Shown here piece by piece: positions 36,401-48,580 of a stretch of DNA of 64,000 nt. The position numbers and the translations under genes were made by a program. Location: the NCBI RefSeq assembly GCF_002878395.1, contig NC_061121.1:46720649-46784648 (forward strand). Direction: 5' to 3'. Position 1 is the stretch's first letter. Each line of letters starts with the position of its first letter. This DNA is from Capsicum annuum. Taxonomy: Eukaryota > Streptophyta > Magnoliopsida > Solanales > Solanaceae. Under the pieces are notes generated by a model. It saw only the letters and a program-made list of their open reading frames with translations. It did not search any database and was not told the DNA's origin.

Positions 36401-37574
36401 ATCCCAGATCCAAATCTAATACCCTAATCTAGAATATCACTGGAAGTGGGATATTCTCCAGCAAAAGTACCTATAGCATGTTAGCAGGTACTTGCGAGAA
36501 AGACAATAGAATCAACTCCTTCACTCTTAGGTAGAACTGGAAAGCAAATATCCCTCTTAAAATCAAAACCTTTCTCTGGCTCATATACCATAACAAACTC
36601 CCAATAGGCGACACTCTTGCCAAGATGAAAATCAGAGATTCCTCTAATTGTAAAATTTGCAATTACCATACTGAAGATATTCATCATATCTTCCATGACT
36701 GCCTAAAGGTCCACCACTACTAAAAAACTGTCATTGATAAAAGCATATCCAAAAAATAACTTAACAATCAGTCCTTTCATCCCCCCAACTAAGGTAAAAC
36801 TTGAAAATATCTCCATCATACTCCTTATGACAAGGTCTTGGATTGGTTAAACCTTCTCTTTTTTTGTCTTTGATTGATTTGGAGGAATAGAAACCAGAAT
36901 ACTTTCAACAATTCCAACATAATCCCTAATTTCTCTAACGCTTATTATGAAGTTGTGAAGTACAAAATGACCATCCTTAACAATAATGCTCTTTCTCAAT
37001 TCAAAACCATCAATGTCAGGTGGGAACCCTAGCAAATGGGATGTTCAAACTTAACACAGATGATAGTTGCATAGGAAACCCTGGAAAAGGTGGAATTAAA
37101 TGGGTTATCAGATCTAACTCTAGGGAATGGATTATAGGTTTCTACAAATCCTTCCACAAGACTACTAACAACTGAATGGAACTCAATGCATTAGTAGAGG
37201 AGCTTATGGAGTAAAGAAACCTGTTATCTATTGTGATTAATATTGATTCTGTTGAGATTATCAATATGCTTAGGACTGGAAACTTACACTATGATGCCTT
37301 ACTAGATGATTGCAGGTCAAGATTAAGAAGATTAGAGGGGCCAGTGATATCCTACTGCTTCAGGGAATAAAATGGAGTGGCGGATCTCATGGCCAAGCAG
37401 GGGGCAACATCAACTGACTTTGTAGATATTCAGATTTTTAAAGTTCCATCTTTGTGTGCTGCAAGGGCTCTAGGAGCAGATAACACAGAAACGTTTTTTG
37501 AAAGAAAGGTTAATGGTTGTAATATGAACAATGAATCCAACCCTTTTTATTTCTCTATTTTGGATCCTGGCTAA
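33421..37574 (+). pseudogene. L1-A ORF2 (endonuclease-RT-RNase H), inactivated
   Basis: ATG at 33421 opens IIWNVKGA, the typical APE-endonuclease N-terminus. WLIGGDFNEI (33835) and CHSDHCPLL (34105) mark the endonuclease core. RT begins near 34740 (SPSPDGLHPLFY at 34793). FRPIGLCN lies at 34958 and the active site reads FFADGLTLFAEA (35485), with the second catalytic Asp changed to Gly. A C-terminal RNase H-like domain (NTDDSCIGNPGKGGI at 37050, ELNALVEEL, INIDSVEI, GVADLMAKQG at 37374) ends at the stop by 37574. Many frameshifts and stops separate these pieces. Confidence 0.85.
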
Positions 37575-37655
37575 TATAGGAGGATGGTTATGGTGGTGTA
37601 TGAAAAACTTATCCTTTTCTAATTAATGCATATCTTTCTAATAAAAAAATGACAG

Positions 37656-38233
37656 AAAAGGCAAAATAATCTGTATTTGATTGAAAATCATGAGACATGT
37701 CCCATTGAATATGCTTCATTCTCTAAAGTAAATATGGTAGCAGTGCATAATATATCTGAAAGAACACAAGTGATTGAGTGTACGAATATTCATGTGGAGG
37801 GATAATATGATAATAATCATAAAAAATAATAATATTTTCATACTCTTATTACACTTTTAAGATATGTTAGAGAATTTTTTTTACATATTATATGTGTGTC
37901 TCGATTTGCTCTTGAACTAGCAATATCTTAAAAGAAGTTATAATCTATCAAATTTGATAGGCTTAAGGCACAACTGTATTTCATTCCTGGAGAATGAGAA
38001 TTTCAATTGTTATAAGTATAGATTCATTTCCTAAGGTGAATGTGATAATATTTGATAAAATTTATCAATACAAACGTGCACTTGATTATGGTGACTTAAT
38101 TGTGGTGGTATCACAACTCACCTTCAAAATAGATAGAATAATTGAGAAGAGTTATTTTAAAATCTACTTCCAAAGTAGTAAATCTAAAATATATTCATGT
38201 CATAGTAAATCTGAAATTTATTTATGTAGTAGT
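37656..38233 (+). pseudogene. Copia gag remnant, 3' of the L1-A insertion
   Basis: The frame resumes as NLYLIENHE (37668-37694), which joins exactly with the 30945-30985 segment once L1-A and one target copy are removed. FSKVNMVAVHN follows, like the FPEVNA segment of this copia gag. Further on only short pieces survive (KSEIYLCSS near 38205). Confidence 0.65.
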
Positions 38234-38435
38234 TGTAGACACATAATTTTTTATCCTCTCCTAAATTTTACCTATTTTTAGCATAAAAAGTAATGTCTAT
38301 TTTATCTTATATTTTCATTTTAGTAGGTTTTATTTTAAAAATTATGAAAATATTTTTCTTTTTTTTTGTAGAAAGGACATGCATTAATAAAATAAAGTAG
38401 AGAACATTGTTTAATTTACAAATCTTGATGATTAG

Positions 38436-41400
38436 TCAGGGTTCAAAAAGAAATAGTTTTGACCTGGCCAATTAGAGTCATTAGTGTTAGAGCTAATTGT
38501 TCTCTCAAAAAAAGTTCTGGAGATGTCTGCCCAAATTGCATCTTTTGCACACATTGGTGGAACTTCGAAATAAGTGGTCTCCTAAAATCTGTCTACCCTT
38601 GCTCCATCTTTAGCTAGAGCAATCGCCACTCTATTTTGTTCCTTATAGTAGTGCCTAACTTCTGGGTTTCCTTGCCTTTTTAGTCTTGACCTGCAATCCA
38701 AAATTAAAGCATCATAGTGGAGGTTTCCGTTAGTTAACATAGATATAACTTCCAGGGAGTCAATGTTAATTTCAATAGGGAGGAGATTATTTTGTTCTAC
38801 CATCTTCATACCTTTAATGAGAGCCATTAGTTCCATCATGTTGTTGATAGCCTTATGAAATCTTTTGTTAAAACCTAATACCCAACCTCCATTACTGGAT
38901 TTGACTACTCTTCCTATCCCATTCTTCTTGGGGTTTTCAAGGAAAGAACCATAGTATTGAGCTTGAAAAAAAATTAGTGAGAGGATTTTACTTGATGTTG
39001 ATGGTTTGGTTTCTCTTGAAGGAGGTAGCCTTATTTGTAAGATGCTTATACTTAACAACATAGGAGTAAGCATATTTAAAATTAGGGTGGTCTTTTTTAT
39101 CGTTGAAGGTATTAGAATTTTTGGTATCCCAGATTATCCAAAGACTAAAGGGAATGATGTCGTGCCAATAGAGAAGTCTGTCAAATTAAGAGTGTTAAAG
39201 GGTTCTCCCAGATAGTGTACCAGTTAGAAGGAAGGAGGTTGGTAACATGGGGTAATTGGAATAGGTCATCTGAAGGATGACTTGTGCCCAAAAATCCTTG
39301 AGGATGGGGTATTCAAATAAAATGTGAGTGTTGTCTTCCTGATGGTGGTTGCAAACAACACAGTTTGTATTTTGTCTCACTCTTTTCTTGGAGAGGTTAA
39401 AATTATTAGGAAGCCTATTATGTTGGCTAAGCGAAAGGAAGGATTTGATTTTTGGGGGGATTTGGGCTTTCCAGATCCAGATGAAGTTTTGGGGTAACTA
39501 CCCTCGAAGATTTTGGCTATATGATTATAAGCACTTCTACTGGAGAATAGACCATTCCCAATGATATTCCAGACGAGTTCATCAGAGTAGGCTCTAGGGT
39601 TGGGGATGACCGAGTTGGTAAAAATTTGGATGATATTCTCAGGGATTTTAATTGGGAGATCCTTGAGGTTCCAAGTACCATTTATTCAGACCTCGAAAAG
39701 TTTAGTGTCCTGCGCATGAAGAGGAAGGGAGGCTTGAATGATAGATAAGAGGGGTTCACAGTGAGGGATCTATCTGTCCTTCCAAAAATTAATTTTGTCT
39801 CCCTTGTGGATATTCCAAGAGTAAGCAATTTTGCAAACTTCCCAACCTACAAGGATATTTTTCCAAGTTTTAGAGCTGTTGGCTTTGGAGAACATACAAT
39901 GATGACTATACTTGTTTGTAAGAATTTTTGCTCAGAGGCTATTAGGATGCTTGTAAAGCCTCCAAGACAGACTGGACAACATAGTGGTGTTCCTAATGGA
40001 TACTTTCTAGAGGCCCAGGCCCCATTAGCTTTTGTATTGGTCAGGTTTTTCCAGTTGATTAGGTGCATTTTTTTTATCAGGGGTGGTGCCCCAGACAAAG
40101 TTTCTTTAGGTTCTGTCAATCAACTCATGAATTTTAAAGGGGAGCAATATGAATTGCATGACAGGAGTGGGAATGCTAGCAAGGAAGGACTTTGTAAGGG
40201 TGGTTCTACCAGTCATATTGAGGAATTTTGTTTTTCATCCAGGCAACTTTGTGTTAAGATTGTCCAAAATAAATTGGTAATCTCTATTGCAAGGTTTTTG
40301 GTGAAAAATAGGAAAACCAAGCTATTTGCCAAACTTGTCTTTAGAATGGATGCCTAAGATGGATGATAAACTATCCTTGACCTCCTGAGAATAGTTTTCA
40401 GAGAAGATTACCTTAGATTTGACCAGAGTAGAAGGTGAAGCTGTTAAGAGTGGCTCGGATAGTTTCACAGTTTTTTTCATTAGCAACAACATACAGGGTT
40501 AGATCATCAGCAAAGAAAAGATAAGAGATTTTAGATCCTTTTCTACTAATAGAGATGGGAGTCCAGGCCAGGATATCCACCTCATGATCAATTTTTCTAG
40601 ACAGAAGCTCCATGCACATTATGAAAAGATAGAAAGAGATAGGATATCATTACCTAATCCTTCTGGTAGGGGTGAAAAAGGGGGTTTTCTCTCCATTAAT
40701 GAGGACAGAGATAAAAAGGAGATAGTTATGCAAGATATGATAAGGTTGGCCAGTTTGGAGGAGATAATAAAGAAATGAAGGGTTTGTCTAATGAAAGACC
40801 ATTCCAACCTGTTAAGCTCTTTTTCAAGATCTATCTTAAGGATCATGTTGTAGTTTCCCCCTTTTATTTTTCTGAAGTGAGAGATGATCTCTTGGACTAT
40901 GATGATATTGTTAGATGTTCTTTTATTATAAAGAAAACTAGATTGGGAGGGACTGATGAGTCTTGAGAGAAAGGGTCTCAGTCTATTAGAAATGATCTTG
41001 GTAACAATTTTGTATTGGATGTTACAAAGTCCAATAGGCCTGAAGTTTCTCAAGTTGGTGTATTAGAGCATTTGGAAATGAAATAGAGGTATGTGATGTT
41101 AACCCTAGGGTGCATAATAACATTGGTGAAGGTATCGGTGCATAATTTAATAGTGGCATAACCCAGTATGTTCTAATATTTTTGGTACATAAGAGGGTGA
41201 AACCCACCAAGGCTAGGGGCCTTGTAAGGATTAAATAAAAAGATCACTTTTTTTTATCTCTGCACTAGAAGGAGGATTAATCAGAAGAGGGTAATTTTTT
41301 ATATTTATGGAGCCATGAGAAGAGGGATTGTTTTGGCATCTAAGGGTGGAGGAGGAGTGCTCAGTGGAGAAGAGCTTATAGTAGAAGTTAAGAATGGAAC

Positions 41401-42581
41401 TTTGGATCTCATCAGGGGGTTGATGCCAATTTCAATTGTCATCTTGGATAGATCTAATTTTGTTCCTCCTCCTTCTATTAATGGTGGAGGAGTGGAAGAA
41501 TCTGGTATTGGAATCTCCCTCAGTAAGCCAGTTAATTCTGGATTTTATCATCCAAAACTTTTGTCCATCCTTAAGAATATTACTAAAGTTGGTTTGGAGA
41601 GAAGATTCTAGAGATTGAAGGAAAGTACTGTGGGCGTAGCTAGGGGATCTTTGGATTCCAGAGATTTTGGCCAGGATTCTATTCTTTTTTTGGAAGATAT
41701 TTCCAAAATTTTCTTTGTTCCAAGCCTTTGCAGCTCATTAACAAGAGGAGATGGCCTCAGTCAGAGGAGGAAAGGGGTAAAGGAATCCCTGACTAGGTCT
41801 GGGAAGGAAGAGTGGGAACACTACATGGATTCCATCCTAAAGGGTTTTGGGAAAAAGAAAAGGGAATAACCTTGAATAGAAAGGAGAATAGGACAGTGGT
41901 CAGAGTAGGTTCTAGGGAGGTGAGTAATAGAGGCTTCAGGAAACATTCTAATCCAGGGGTTGTTAGCTAGAAACCTATTTGATAAGGAAATGTCTATTCT
42001 TATATCTCTTGTTAGTCTAAGTAAATTTGCTCTCTTTAAACCCTAAGTCTACCAGTTCACAAAAGATGATACAATCTCAGAAATAAGCAGTCCTATTTTT
42101 GTTAATGACATTCCCCCTACATTTTTCAAAGGCCTTAAAAACTTTATTAAAGTCCCCTCTAATAAGCCATGAGTTATGGGGGAGGTCTTTGATAGAGTCA
42201 ACAAAATCAGATAGGTTATTCCATAAGATTTTCTTATCCTCAAACAGGTTACTAGCATAGATAATACTTAATAACCAAAGTGAAAAGATGTTATTTGCCT
42301 TAACAGAGACATGGATCACCTGAGGGAGGATAACTATGTCATTAATACTAAGAGTTGAGTTGTCCCACATGATAATAATTCCTCTGGATCTGCCCAGGAT
42401 AGGGAACTAGATTTGGCTATTGAAGCCAAGCTCATCAGTGAGTGCCTTGTGATCACTCATTTTGGTTTCTAGAAGGGCCAAAAGAGAAGAGTTGTGTATT
42501 TGACCATTTTCTTACAGTATCTTCTGAACTCAGGGCTATTTCCCCCCCTCCCCCAGCATTCCATATAATGCGGTTTTTCAT
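38436..42581 (-). pseudogene. L1-B ORF2 (endonuclease-RT-RNase H), frameshifted
   Basis: ATG at 42581 opens NRIIWNAGG. The endonuclease core is seen as WLIRGDFNKV (about 42180) and YSDHCPILL (41905). The RT holds RNFRPIGLCN (about 41045) and an intact FFADDLTLYVVA (40515), unlike copy A. A zinc-binding connection CVVCNHHQEDNTHILFE is at 39325. The RNase H-like domain (NNMMELMALIKG, INIDSLEVISML, RVAIALAKDGA) ends near 38582 and ORF2 sequence runs on to about 38436. Multiple frameshifts and stops make it non-functional. Confidence 0.85.
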
Positions 42582-42752
42582 GATCATGGATAGTTTGTAG
42601 GGTGGGTCTGTCATCACTGTCTTTCCCTTCTATTGGGGTGATGATCCTTGAGAGGGGTGTGGTTCTTTTCTCTTCTTCATCATGGGAGTTATTTTGGTTT
42701 TGTAGAATATGTCTTTCACTAGAGAAAGTATCTTCAATTTGAATTTGCTGAG

Positions 42753-44875
42753 CTATAGTGGGAATAACACTAGAAACATCTCGGTGATAAGGTCCTTGTA
42801 GAAGTGGTTTAGAGGTCTTTCTGGTGTGACTACGTTTGTCTTTGGTGCTTTAAGAGAGGATAGTATTTTCTCCATTTCCCTATTATTTTCCTCTAGTACC
42901 TTGATAGTCTTCTCTTTCTCTTGCATTTCCAAGAATAGAGTTGGAATGGGAGGATTTGGAGTGGTCGTTCGTTGGGATGGGGCCCCAAAGCTTGGAACAA
43001 AATCTGGGCCCATCTCTAGCGTTCCAGGAATTCTTAGAGGGAGGAAGGGTAGGCTCAGAGTCATGTTTGTTAGCTCCATGTTGACTATTTCTGTAGTTAA
43101 GCTGCTCTGGAGTTGTTGGTTGATGATTTTCATCATCGTAGATATTCATGTTGCCTGTTCGTAGTTTGCAAAGCCTTGATTAAGACCAGTTGGGCCAGGT
43201 ATGCAGGGTCATGAATCCTAAGTTTGACATTTGCGTTTCCCACTGTGAGGTTTATTGGAACCACTGCTTGAGAGAGATACATTTCCTGCCATGAGGATGA
43301 ATGATGGTCTAGAGCTAGGGGGATTATCGTGAATAGAAGGTTCTCCTGGGGAGGTTCCGCCATTGTCACTGGGAGGATAAGAGAGAGAGTTTGAGGGAGG
43401 ATTTTGGTTTATATAGTTGGGAGTGGTTTTGCAAAGAGAAAAGGACTTAATGGAGTCCTTTGGGATACTCTCATCATTACCATTGAGTTTGGTAATAAAT
43501 GTTGGTGCTTCTAAAGTTATGTCACTATTTTTTATTAGCACCGGCAGAGACATGGGAAAAGGTGAAGACGTTTGAGTATTAGAGGAGGAGAGATATATGA
43601 TATGGCATTTCTTATTTTCCACCTTAGCTTTAGAGATGGTATTATTCTAGCTTACCGTAGAAGCTGAATCTAATGGGCTCGGGCAAAGGGATTTATTCCC
43701 TTGGGTATTTTTGGGAGGGAATAATCCCGTAGTAGTGTTATTATACCCTTCTACATTGGTGGACGCTAATTTCCCAATAGGCCCAAACTGATTAGTAGAG
43801 ATCCCCATGGGTCTCTTACGTTAGTTATTGATGGGCCTCAAGTTGATCTTCGGGTCCCTAAAGGCATTAGGCCGAACTGAGGGTAGGGGGATTGGGCTCA
43901 ATTGGCTTATCGGGTCATCAACCTGATGGCTCTGCGAATTTTGGGTCTCGTCGTAACCCTGGCCACCATTTAGAGTATATTAAAAGTTTTGAGTTTCCAA
44001 AAACTTACCTGATGCAGCATCAAATAGCTTTACATTGATGTTTTACGCCTAACTGGAGTACCTGGGGTTTTCTACTTATGGCGATTTGTGTTGTTGTTCT
44101 TACGTTTGCTAAAAGCTACAGTTTTCCATTCCTTCGCTACATTGCTGGCCGGCTATTTAGAAATCGAAGGTTGATCTGTCGATTTTGGTCTTGAGTGAGG
44201 GCGTGAGGGTAAGGAGTGGCCCAGGCGTCCACACCCTTTACATAGAAAACCCTTTCCTTCATAGAGAATCGGTTGTTGGTAGTTGTCGATATGGATTGTG
44301 TTAATTAAGGGGGTTTCCATAAGCACTTGGACACATATGCGGGCATATCTGCCTCTCAGAGTGGCAGAAGTGCACGCATCAATCTTTAGGAGTTTTTTTA
44401 TTTTACTTCCCACCTTTTCCAAGATTGTTGTATCGTAGAATTCAGTTGGGAGTTGAGGTGGCCGAATCCAAATAGCAGTGGTTATAATTTGTGATTCTTT
44501 TGGTACGAAATTTGGCTCCTAGACTTGGACTGGCAGATAGGAGCCCAGTACAAACCAAGGCCCTTCATGAGTTATTTTTTTTTGGGATAGGGCATCTCCC
44601 AGTTTCACAGTATAGTAATCAAGCCCGAGATCGATTAGTGCAAAGCTTTCCTTGAGTTTCCAGAGGTCAGTGAGTTTAGTCTTCAAGTATTGGTGATTGA
44701 ATCTCTTCCCTAATGCTTTGATTATGATTGAGAATTGCCATGAGGTGTAGAGTTTTTTCTTGTCGGTAATGGATAATGGTATTGTACTTTTACCTCTTTG
44801 CTTTAAAGATTTGGGTGGTTCTTCGAATTCAACGAAGTGGTTGTTTGTGTTTGAAGAGATAGATTTGTCACTCAC
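42753..44875 (-). pseudogene. L1-B ORF1 (gag-like, DUF4283 domain)
   Basis: From 44875 the minus strand encodes the DUF4283-type domain (WQFSIIIKALGKRFNHQYLK, DLWKLKESFALIDLG, EGPWFVLGSYLPVQV). After a break at about 44518 come IWIRPPQLPTEFYD and ILEKVGSKIKKLLKID. A partial zinc knuckle GFLCKGCGRLGH (44235) keeps C-x2-C-x4-H but lacks the last Cys. The polar C-terminal tail extends to 42753 through several frame changes. Better preserved than copy A's ORF1. Confidence 0.8.
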
Positions 44876-45031
44876 GAGCTCGCATTAGGATAATTTCTTT
44901 ATTGGGGCATCAATTGCCATCCCAGAATTAGATTCATCGGATGGATCTGGTGGCTTGGGGGGTTAGAAAAGGTGGGGAGCTGCTAGTTGGACATGTACAC
45001 CGGTATTTTGATTTTTAAAAGGGGCGGGCGG

Positions 45032-45049
45032 GGGGGGGGGGGGGGGGGG
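45032..45049 (+). repeat. Poly-G run at the 5' side of L1-B
   Basis: An uninterrupted run of about 17-18 G, preceded by GGGGCGGGCGG. Prone to sequencing and assembly error. Confidence 0.9.
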
Positions 45050-47937
45050 ATGAAAAGGAGGCGGTGTTTTTCTTTAAAAAAAAACACATTTTTCTTTAAA
45101 AATATAGTTACATTTTTTAGGATATGTTTTATTTTATTTTCAAAAAATAATAAGAAAATTTTAAAAAATATGCTTTTCTTTTAATTTAGATTTTATTAAA
45201 TAAGCTAGTAATTTTAGTTTTCATTATACTGCTTTCTTATATTTTTCTTAAGTATAAAAATTAATTAGTTCATATTTTTTCATTATTATTTTTTGTATAT
45301 TAAAAAAAAGGAGGTCTTATCCTAAAAAATTACCCACACCCATCTGCCACCCTTCCTCCCTTTAAATCCCTATTCATCAAACTCTTTGTCCCACGTTTTC
45401 CCCAACTTCCCTACACCTCTCCTCCCCATGTTAACCCACAGTAACAACACAATATAACCTTCCATGCACACATAATACTAAGATATATCTACACATGCAT
45501 AAAGAAGACATACACTAAGAAAAGTGAGAAGATGACACGGACAACCAGTGAGAAAAGATGAGGGAGAACGAAAAGGAGAAAAACTGAAAGAAAGAGGAGA
45601 ACACTTAGAAAAAAAGTGATGCATAGCAAGCAGTGCAATATTAGAGCATTGACAGTTATAAGCATATAGAAAGAAATTGAGAGAAAACACACAAACACAG
45701 AAAGAGAGACGAGGGAAAAGTGAGCAACAAGTAGGAAGAAAACAAAGAAAAGGAGAGGAAAAAAAGCTATGAGTTGAGTTTGCGGTCTTGTTCCAGTTTC
45801 TAATTGGCATTTCTATTCTTACATCCGTTTAATTCATCACAAGGATTCTTATTCGATCCTACACTATTTTATTTTATAAATTTTGTTGCGAATTATAAAT
45901 AAAATTAATTCAACGATTTCATGGATTATTTAGTCTATGTGGTTTCTTTAATGTCATGTTTCTGTTTGTATGATTATTTGAACCAATGCCTGTCATTGAT
46001 TATTTGTTGAAATTGATCCCAAATGTTGAGATATTCATCTAAAATAAAGAAGAAAAGTATATATGATGATTTGATTTCCATGAAAAAGACCTTAATATCA
46101 CACCCCTTTAACTATATATGTTATGCATGCACACCAACAAAAGTGAAAATTAAAAAAAGAAGAAGAAAAATATGCAAAGAAAGAAGATAGACACACAAAC
46201 ATACACATAAATGACCCATGCACTCACAAACCTAGAATAATAGAAACAAAAAGAGAGAAAAAAAAGTGAGAAAACTGAAGCAATAGAGAAAAAAGAGACG
46301 AATAAATTAAAAACAGTACGAAAAAGAAAACACAAAAAATGACGAAAAACAAGAGGAAAAGAGTGTCAAATTAAATTTGGGTTCACATTTGAGTTTTCGG
46401 TGACAATGTTTGTGCTTCCTTTAAATTTATTAATCACGCAGATTCTTATGCGATCGCGCAATTCTATTTTTATAAATTTTATTCTGAATCAAAATTTTGT
46501 TAAAGAAAAAATTATACATGAAGAATATTTTCTAGTTGCAAGGTTAATGGCCTTTGAAAGTTGTATTACTCTTCAATATCTAGTTTCAATTATTTAGTTA
46601 TTGCGGTTGCTTTGTATTTTATTTTATTTATTTATCTCTTTAAGCAAATATTCATGTGTACTTTGTAAATATATTAATGGAATGAATTAATATCATGCTT
46701 CGATTAAATCCACCAATGTGTAATTTTACGTTTACTATCAATTATTTATAATATTTTCTCTAATCAAGTCAACATTAAATTACAACTAATTCTAGTTGAG
46801 AAATCATGTCAAATAATAAGAACAGTACTTTTGGATAATACAAAGTTTTCAGCATCGTTAGTACTTTAAAAAGAAAGCAACTTAGTTAATAATTATTATT
46901 TAGTTTGATTATTTGTTTAATTGGGAATGAGTTTGTAAATTAAAATGCATAGGTCATTTAGTCATTTGTCATTTTGGTGTGAAGGATATGTTGTGTTATC
47001 ATTTTAAGGACTTGATATGATATGTGATTAGACATCCAAAAAAATACCATGAGTATTAAGGAGATGAGTTTTCATTAATAATAATGCTCAAGTTTAAATT
47101 CATGATTAATTGTTAAATGAAAATAGTAGTGATATTTGCTCAAGATATATTTGGCTATATCCTCCAATAAAATATGATTTAGTTAGGTATAAATGAATGT
47201 CTTGAAGAGTTTTGTGTGAGATAGAATAAGATGGGTTATGAATTTATTCAAGATCCATCATAATTGAGAAAAAAAAAGAAGAAAAAACTCATTTGTAAGG
47301 GAGTGAGGCGAGTTCTGGATTATTTCAAGGCTCGTTGAAAATTTGAAAGAAAAAGTTAAAAAGAATAAAAAATGAATAAGACAAAACTGTCTTGAGTTTG
47401 CAAGAGACGAATGAATGTCTTTAACGCTAGAAAAATTTTATGCACGTTTTAATATATTTGTCTCGATTAATAATGCAACGTACACATCTTTTTGCGACGT
47501 TTAAAAATAATTTGAAGATGCAATAATACACCTTGACAAAGATCGTCCTAAAAATTAACTTTTAATAGTCCAATTCAAGAGGTATAGACAGATGTTATTG
47601 GTATAATAAAAATGAGTGAATCAAGGCCTACAAACATAATTTATCCAAATAGTTTAAGTTAAATTATAAGTTGATAAAAGTGATCGTGCTAGAATTATGA
47701 GACTCGAGGGGTGCTTAATACCTTCTACTCGGTCAACAGACTTCCTTACCTGATCTTTTATTTTTGAAGACCGATAAAGAGTCGTTTTCTTTTGATTAGG
47801 AATTCAATAAGGTGACTTGGAATACCACAACTCAATTTCAAGTGGTGACTCTGTTAATAAAATAATCCCTATTCAAAATCGTCACTTTAATTAAAAAAAA
47901 TCCTCCGGCCTCGATGAAAAAGGGGTGTGAAATCTCT

Positions 47938-47955
47938 TGCGACTCTGCTGGGGAA
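47938..47955 (+). other. Primer-binding site of the Tat/Ogre-like element
   Basis: TTGCGACTCTGCTGGGGA lies a few bases after the 5' LTR. It resembles the tRNA-Arg-type primer site known for the Tat/Ogre lineage. Confidence 0.65.
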
Positions 47956-48580
47956 TAATCAGAATTCAATCTTTTTCTATTGACTTTTACTTGATTTAAT
48001 TATTTATATATTGGTTTGCTAGCATAATGTTTTACTTGTCGCTCATTTATCGCTTTTATATTATTGAATTGTATTATAAACTGTCTTCTCTTGCGCACCC
48101 CTCTTAGTCTCTGAAACATAGCATAGAAGCAATACAGAGTATGCATCCTACTTTATTCTTGAGATAGATGGAGTTCTAAGACACCCGGTAAATTATTATT
48201 AGTCACACATATTAGGTAGGGTTTGGACCAACAACAAAGTCATAGTAGCACTGCTGCCGAACAAGTTGTCCCTCCCCGATTCGAGTGTCCGCTTGGGTAA
48301 GCCAGTCTAGACACCTATCTTCATCAGGTTAAACCTAGTAGAACTGAAACTCAAACATGATTATTTCTATTAAGCTCTGTTTTATTTGCATCATATGCAT
48401 TTGGACCTAGCGGGACTCGGCATAGGGGTCCTCCATTTAAGACAGGTGTCCCTCTTTATAATAATCAACATGTACATTCTATGACCTTTTTAATATTTAT
48501 TTGGAGGGCCCATTTGATTGTTGACTGGCTTAGGCAACTTAGTGAAACAGAAGAAAGTATCTGACAAGTCCAAATTGTAT
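47956..48580 (+). other. 5' untranslated leader of the Tat/Ogre-like element
   Basis: Non-coding leader with moderately complex sequence (CGATTCGAGTGTCCGCTTGGGTAAGCC at 48279-48305 in part) of the kind seen in Tat leaders. No ORF. Confidence 0.45.

Larger units (their letters stand above)
30986..37655 (+). mobile_element. L1-type LINE, copy A (nearly full length, defective)
   Basis: Holds ORF1 (DUF4283-type RNA-binding gag) and ORF2 (endonuclease, RT, zinc-binding and RNase H domains) in plus orientation. It ends TTTCTAATAAAAAAA. Flanking diverged repeats GATAGATAAGGCAAATAA (30968-30985) and GACAGAAAAGGCAAAATAA (37651-37669) look like the target-site duplication. About 6.7 kb, and riddled with stops and frameshifts. 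Confidence 0.85.
38371..45085 (-). mobile_element. L1-type LINE, copy B, inserted in the 5' LTR
   Basis: Same family as copy A but on the minus strand. The poly(A) appears as a T-run at 38352-38370 and the 5' end lies near 45085. ORF1 and ORF2 domains are in order. The TTTTTCTTT block at both edges fits a target duplication. About 6.7 kb. Confidence 0.85.
38234..47932 (+). repeat. 5' LTR of the Tat/Ogre-like element (interrupted by L1-B)
   Basis: 38234-38370 and 45086-47932 together align with the 3' LTR: TTTACCTATTTTTAGCAT, TAGTAGGTTTTATTT, GGATATGTTTTATTTTATTTT, GACAGTTATAAGCATA, AAATTGAGAGAAAACACACA. Purine-rich tracts at 45490-45770 and 46150-46370 give spurious minus-strand ORFs. Net length about 2.98 kb. 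Confidence 0.8.

Noticed and set aside
39761..40357. 198-codon plus-strand ORF
   Set aside because: It is antisense to the L1-B ORF2 reverse-transcriptase region and has no independent support.
45478..46335. Phe/Ser/Cys-rich minus-strand ORFs that look like membrane proteins
   Set aside because: They are antisense to purine-rich stretches of the Tat/Ogre LTR and recur at 55742-56633 in the other LTR.
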